A stretch of DNA of 64,000 nt from Sclerodactyla briareus (Eukaryota > Echinodermata > Holothuroidea > Dendrochirotida > Sclerodactylidae). The stretch is from assembly GCA_026419785.1 (NCBI GenBank), contig JAODTK010000765.1, positions 124,001 through 188,000 of the forward strand, read 5' to 3'. The notes under the pieces are model-generated. The model ran no database searches, had not been told where the DNA came from, and was given only the letters and a program-made list of their open reading frames with translations. The stretch's first letter is position 1. Every line of letters starts with the position of its first letter. The position numbers and the translations under genes were made by a program. Below, one piece after another: positions 58,327 through 64,000 of this stretch.

Positions 58327-59190
58327 CGTAAGTAACCAGAAAGAGAGATCTTAGTTATTTGGGTATAAATGTGGATGACCCCGCCGATTTTCTTTTATTA
58401 CATTGAATGGTCTTCTGCGATGGCGCACCCACCTGTCATTTTCGTTCTCTTCAAGTTCTAACAAAGAACACCCCCCCCACACCACCGAAGCAGAGGAGGG
58501 TGGGGGCGGGGGGATAGCGAGGAACCCAGATTATGTCCTCAGCAAATAGTTGTGCCTAATATCTTAGCACTCATTGATCCAAGCACTTCTGTACAGGGCA
58601 AACAACCACTGGGGATGGGGGGTCGTAAATCCAAACCTCCGTGAGGGCCTCTGATTCAAAACGACTCTTTCTCACACACGAAGTTGTTCATAACGCTTTA
58701 GAATCACTCAATTACAATTGGCGAGTGTAGAATGACCGGTCTTTTCTATATAGCAGAAATCCAACCTTTTAACCCTATTTCCCCCTTTGCTTTCACTTAA
58801 AGCCGTTTCCCTTATGAAATACATATATAATTGAAAGATTGATAGGCGGGGAGATGCGGGAAAGGGTTGTATAAACGTGCTGTTGTAAATTGTGTTGTAA
58901 ACAAGAAGAATCACAACTCGAGAACATCCTGCAAAAAGATTATCCTTTTTGTATAATTTTTTTTCTTCCCTGAAATTTTTCCCTGGAGTTTCCCCCCTTG
59001 GGGATTTCCCCCTGGTTGGGAACCACTGTATGGGCATAACAAAAAAGCTTAACCATAGTAGATACAGTTAGAAGAGATACCACATATTAGTGCCACTTGG
59101 AGCCTATTATTAGATCCACACTTCGGGATATTATGGTTTGGATTCGCCGTTCTCCGCCGTCTCCGCCCGCGTGCCGCCCTGTTTCTTGTT
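58327..59190. other. SSR3 5' flank
   Basis: No TATA box or exon recognised. C/G-rich homopolymers lie near 58470-58515. GGTTGGGAACCACTG at 59014-59028, read on the minus strand as CAGTGGTTCCCAACC, looks like the terminal inverted repeat of a hAT-type DNA transposon. The matching second end was not found. Confidence 0.45.
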
Positions 59191-59530
59191 AGCGCACAAT
59201 AACTCTCACACTTTGTAGTTTGAGCCGAAAACTTGGCACAAATGTCCGTCTTCGTGAAAATCTCGGATGAGTTCGAAAGTGGGCTCGTGTCGCCACATGA
59301 ATCGGGTCCGCTAATTTGCATAATTTCCAAGATTGGAAGATTTCCCGTTAGCGCAAATAACTTAATGCTTTATCCGAGTGATCTGAAACGGTCCCTGTCC
59401 GCCCTATTGAAAATCTCGGATGAGTTCGAAGTGGGCATCGCCTGCAATGCTGCGGGTCGCCAATTAGCAAATTTCGCTAAATTTTCAATTAGTCGGATTT
59501 GAACGAAACTTGGTGGGTAGGGACTATGTG
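59191..59530. repeat. Tandem pair of AATCTCGGATGAGTTCGAA repeat
   Basis: AAAATCTCGGATGAGTTCGA occurs at about 59257 and again at about 59410, each preceded by a GTCCG-CC segment and followed by GTGGGC. This gives a period near 150 bp. A related single copy lies at 13431-13525. Confidence 0.7.
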
Positions 59531-62359
59531 GATCCGAAAAATGTGGAATTCATTTCAAGGTCATCAAGATCAAATTTGATGAATTAACCTATTGTGAAGA
59601 GGCAATCTTGTCACATTTTTAATTCCCGTGGGGCTTGTTGAACAGTTACTTTTTTATGGGAACTTGCCGAGCAAGAGGATCATCGAACCTTGTTAAGGCC
59701 CAGCGGATGCAAACCGGACTGCACATGTTCAGGCGAATCCCTCACCAGGTAGACGGAAGAAGAAATGGCCTCTTCCGCGGTACCTCGATGTGGGGGTGGG
59801 GGTAATCACACGCAGACGGGCAACTTGCAAATTGCCCACCCCGGGTTTGTCCCTGCTCCAATCCCTGTGATGAGCGTCCCGCGAGAAGCAACAGGTACCT
59901 TCTTCAAGTCTTTGGTATGACTCTTTGGGATCCGTGGAGGCCGACGCTCTCATCTGCTGTGCCAAGAACTCGGTTATACACAAGGTAATATCCCTGTCAA
60001 TGTGTAGATGTCGAATGTCTGTTGTTTTTCCTCCTTGGGGATCCAGAGAGCATGAAGCTGCCTCGGAAAACTCACTGGGTCCTGGCGGAACGCTTTATCA
60101 GGTAAAATGAATGTTCTTCCATAAAAAATAACTATCGACGGAGACCGAAAAGGAGTCCGTGGACCGGTTATTGAATTCTCCTGAGTTAACTGATGATTGT
60201 TCCGTAACACTAGAAAGTCCCCTACATATTATATTCTGTCTCTTCTAAATACTGAACTTTGTACTCGAGTTCAGTCCACTCGACTGCATTACCGACTCGA
60301 CCCTCCTGTCCATCTGACCGACCCGCCGTATTCCTGGACTGACCGCTCGTCGACTGACTCTCCTGCATGGTGACCACTACAGTCCTTTATATACGGCTCC
60401 ACCCTCAATTTGCCAGTATACTGATTCAATGGCGAAGCCCATATATCGAAATGGCTTCATGGACATTTGCGAGCCTATGCTCCGCCCATGTATTGCTGCG
60501 TGTGCCGAGCGATGACCAATCACGTCACTGCAATGAAATACCACTAAATATTCAATGTTGACGTCAGCACACAAACGCGTTGGAAAGTGACCAATGGCGC
60601 ACTGCTGTCCCCCAAGAATTAACACGAGGGGTAAGCTTCAAGCGATGATAGTCGCGCAACTCCCCTCCTACTGTGCGTATGTGAGGCCCTAACATAAGGG
60701 CGTTGACTGGCAAAAAACACCAGTGCGAAAACCCAAGAGAGAGATGTAGGTGCAGGCCCCTGCGAAGTGGGGGGGGGGGGGGTGCGGATTCAGGTTTTTG
60801 TGTCCAGCACCCAGTCGATTTTTTTAGCTAAGGCTTCATGGATCAATATGTGCATGAAATTTGGTATCCGGGTTCGATCAGCGGGCTGCGTAAAGTTGTT
60901 ATTCAGTGTACTTGAGCAACTTAATGGAAGATATTCCAATATAGACCCCAATTCACTCGGATTATTTCCGATGATTGATCCGATAGTAGTGGAAAAAGAA
61001 TCTTAAGTTTCCTTGTATTGTTTTATGAAATCCTCAAGGCACCTAACAAACTTGATAAAATAACGAAAAGAATTTTTCAAAAGTTCATCTGTTATATAAA
61101 ATGTACGTATGATGTTGGCTCGCAGGCACCTCTAGCGTAAACATTCAACCATGGGGAGGGGTATGCACCATGGCCAGGCCTTCCACACCGGTAGTGGAAG
61201 GTGCCAGTGTAAGTTTCTTGACGAATATAGCAATTGCTTCTATCGCCGTAGTTGTGCTTTGTGAATCTTGTGTAATGGACGAGAACATGGTTTTAAGGCA
61301 GTACCAACTGGCCTTTTCCGGTGGTCTGTGAGGCCTGATTGTTTTTAAAATCCCTGTGCGCGCTTCGCGCCAACTGATTGACATGGGCTTGACGAGGGAC
61401 ATCTCATAAACCCATACCTACCCGAAATGAGGCCTGCTTACGTTCACAACCGCGTCTTACGGCTATTGGCACACACTGATCTAGGCAGAAGCCTACCAAT
61501 GCATAGGGGATACACATGACAAATGTTCAATCGATTTGATTCCTTAAAAAATAGAATCCCATGGGCGGCGATCACGGGGGACGGGAGGACATGTGTCCCC
61601 CAATATTTTGTGGGGGGGGGGGACATAATATAAAATGCCCTCCCAATATTGCTGACTGCGAAAACATCCTATGATCAATATGTAGTTACGGCCAAAACAA
61701 AAATGTCCAACTAATATTTTTTATTCGATTGTTACATTTTTGTTGAGGCCGAAATGCATGAAAAAAAAAAAAAAATCGCGCTGCGCGCGCCTGTATTCTA
61801 TCTTTTCGTTACATGTATTAAATACAGTGAACACGGTACAATAACTTTGTCAGGATTCTGGCAAATATGAATTTTGTCCGTACGTGTATATTCAAGTGTG
61901 GTGACCATATAGTAGGCTACGAGGGAGAATTTGGTTTAGGGAAAATTATTCATTGATGCACACCCTCCCCTCCCCACTACAACAATGCCAGGGCAGGGGA
62001 TCGTGCACATTAGTTGGGGGTTTACGTGAGTGACGTATGGAACTATGCCGACGCGGAGCGGGGCGAAAACATTCTGAGACATGAGAAGAGAATTTGGACG
62101 AAGAATAAGAGCGGTTTTAAACTACTCTGAACCAGAAAGCGGAAAAGGTTAGTGATTCCCTGGCTCTTGCTGACAACCTATAGCCAGACAAAGGACAAAT
62201 GAAGATGGCAACCAGCTCATGGGAACCATACCGTCTGACAAATTCCCATTTTACCCAACAACCAATAGGGTCCTATACTCTTGATTAGGGAGCTACACAC
62301 TAAATTTCAGTTTACAGACTCGGACCTCTGGTGACCTCGAGATGAACTCCCCTACCCCA
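59531..62359. other. Right-hand intergenic stretch, no supported gene
   Basis: Includes a minus-strand frame at 59729-59983 of no known family and CCAAT/CRE-like elements (ACCAATCACGTCAC, TGACGTCA) at 60517-60566. Near 61565-61640 there is a GGCGGCGATCACGGGGGACG...TGTCCCCCAATATTTTG element of the dispersed G/C-run type. Confidence 0.4.
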
Positions 62360-62790
62360 ACCACAAAAAACGTTTTCAAAAACATTTTTAACATGTTTAG
62401 CTGATGATTCGAAGAAAACATTTTTGTTGAGTAACACGAAGGTTAGGAGAATGTTTCCAGACGTTGCACAAAAAACGTTTGAAGAAACGTTTTGAAAACA
62501 TTTCCAAAAAAATCTGAAAAGTGTCTAAAAGGGTTTTGGTGGCGAAAGATTTGACGCCTAAAACGGATTTAGTTCTGTAGTGTGTCGAAGTATAAAGTTA
62601 TATATTATCGTTTCGTTTCCTAGGTTCTGTAACTCCTAAAATTTGCACTAAATTGAAATGTTTCTAGAAAATGTTCCCAAAACATGTTTGGGGATGGCCA
62701 TAGAAACGTTTCCGTAACATTCCTGTCACTCACATGGAACGTTTCCAAAAAAACCAATAGGAAAACCATGTTGAAAACGTTTCGTGTTCG
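62360..62790. repeat. AACGTTTT / AAAACGTTT-rich degenerate repeat
   Basis: AACGTTT or AAACATTT in either strand appears more than ten times (AAAACGTTTTCAAAAACATT, AAACGTTTGAAGAAACGTTT, GAAACGTTTCCGTAACATTC, AACGTTTCCAAAAAAACC). The period is irregular. Confidence 0.65.
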
Positions 62791-62799
62791 CATGTAGGG

Positions 62800-63285
62800 T
62801 CTCCTGCCACCCCAAAACAAGAGGGGTCATGTACTCATAATGGGGAACGTACACACATACCAAGCATGAGCTCATCCTCCGGGGTGGGGTCAAGTTATCG
62901 TGTTTTCATGTAAAATTGGCCCAAAATATGATTTTCACAAATTGTATATTTTTACAAAATTCACCCCAACCTGAACCAAAAACAATAGGGTTCCTGTACT
63001 CTCCAACAGAAAGCTATACATAAATTTACTTAATTTATTTGTTTTATAAAAATTTTCAGATTTTTACCTCTGTTGACCTTCGATTGACATCCGACCTGGA
63101 CAACAAAAACAATAGGGTTCAGGTACTCTCATGGGGAAACACACAGACCAAGTATGAGCTTCATCCATCCGGTGGAGTCGGGTGGTATCGTTTTCAAGTC
63201 AGCGTTTCATACAACAACATACATTGACACCCACATACTGTCACGGACTGACATTGATTCCTGACTCGTCAAGATAAAAAATGAC
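62800..63285. repeat. AACAATAGGGTTC-type degenerate tandem repeat
   Basis: CCAAAAACAATAGGGTTCCT and ACAAAAACAATAGGGTTCAG, then GTACTCT and CATGGGGAA-C-ACACAGACCA, then GAGCTTCATCC. About three units run from 62830 to 63200 (partial unit also at 62260), followed by the tail CACATACTGTCACGGACTGA..CAAGATAAAAAA. Confidence 0.6.
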
Positions 63286-63489
63286 AAATGTCTGCTGAAT
63301 GGCTCAATTCCTTCCATTCAAATGTTCGAAAAATGCACACATCTGCCATGACAGTGATGTTCAAGCAATTTCAATCTGGGGCAGCTCCAACCCAATTGGA
63401 AGGTTCTTGATGAATAAAACTCTAAGACATTGACTATGGTAGGAATGGAGACCAGATGAAGGAATGGAAGGATTAACATCGACCAGCTT

Positions 63490-64000
63490 TCGGAAAATTA
63501 TTGTCAATTCTAGAGACGTTGCTTAATGCCAGACGGTCGCAAGAAGCGTCAATCCTGCAAATCTGGGGGGAGGGGGGGGGTCGTAAGATATTTTCTCTTT
63601 CTCTGATGGTGGCGCGAATTGTAATGAAATAAACGTAGATAGTTCCTTCAGAGTGTTTCTTGATGTTATACATTTCTGAAAATTTTTGTCAATTTTAGAG
63701 ACGTGCTCACTGCAATACATGCTGGGAAACCGTTGCCGCAATATGAGAGGTTTGTAAAACGGAAAATTTCCTTTGTACCCTACGCGTCCACTGATGGTGG
63801 CGACTGGCCCGAATTGTAAGGAATACACACCGATCAGTTCCTCAAGAAACGTTTTAGAAATATGAATCTGAAAGTATTGCCAATTTTGGGACGTTGCTTA
63901 CTGCCATTACGGTCCGCGGAAAGCCGTTTCCTTCAATCGGGGGGTCTGTAAAACAAACAAAAAATCTTGTACCTTACGCGTCAACAATCGACGGTGGCCC
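63490..64000. repeat. 185-191 bp tandem repeat running off the window
   Basis: TTGTCAATTCTAGAGACGTT at 63501 recurs as TTGTCAATTTTAGAGACGTG at 63686 and TTGCCAATTTTGGGACGTTG at 63877. Shared parts include GATGGTGGCG-GAATTGTAA-GAA and AGTTCCT-CA-A-GTTT. Nearly three copies are in view. Confidence 0.82.

Noticed and set aside
60180-60660. Possible solo LTR with CCAAT and CRE-like motifs
   Set aside because: No clear TG...CA ends, target duplication or second copy could be found by eye.

Overview
The window is eukaryotic genomic DNA: two intron-rich genes, both on the minus strand, set in repeat-rich sequence. Long introns, canonical GT/AG splice sites, many C/G and A homopolymers, LINE and tRNA-derived SINE remnants, and frequent TAGGCCTA palindromes (for example near 12645, 23045, 23770, 27981, 37520) suggest a marine invertebrate deuterostome, possibly an echinoderm. 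That placement is a judgement from overall texture; no marker in the window proves it.

Positions 1-22256 hold most of a Mi-2/CHD3-4-5 chromatin-remodeller gene, read right to left. The start codon is at 22254-22256, and 23 coding exons can be followed leftwards to 356. They encode in order: acidic and lysine-rich N-terminus, CHDN domain, basic linker, PHD finger 1, PHD finger 2, tandem chromodomains, SNF2 ATPase (GxGKT-like, DEAH, LTGTPLQNN-like), helicase C lobe, and the first part of the conserved post-helicase region. The C-terminus lies beyond base 1. Splice phases join where tested, but many exons carry one-base indels or in-frame stops. Substitutions also hit the Walker A lysine and helicase motif V. 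I favour a noisy (uncorrected long-read type) assembly over a pseudogene, but the sequence alone cannot decide.

Positions 22257-46357 are intergenic. They contain degraded plus-strand non-LTR retrotransposon reverse-transcriptase pieces (23821-24120 and about 29785-30360), a 38-39 bp minisatellite with two alternating unit types (24541-25195), TG tracts, AGGTCA-containing tandem repeats (31930-32780), CTCG-rich blocks (37168-38645), a TGGCGTAGCCA element and SINE remnants.

Positions 46358-58326 hold SSR3 (translocon-associated protein subunit gamma) on the minus strand in five coding exons. Its 8.5 kb first intron contains a direct tandem duplication of a 2.54 kb unit. Right of SSR3 (58.3-64 kb) there is no gene I can support, only dispersed and tandem repeats, including a 185-191 bp array running off the right edge.

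The two genes have unrelated roles: nuclear NuRD-type remodelling and ER protein translocation. Nothing suggests a linked system. I did not find a convincing novel biological system. The best second looks are the damaged Mi-2 coding sequence, the 2.5 kb duplication, the alternating minisatellite, and two small orphan plus-strand reading frames.
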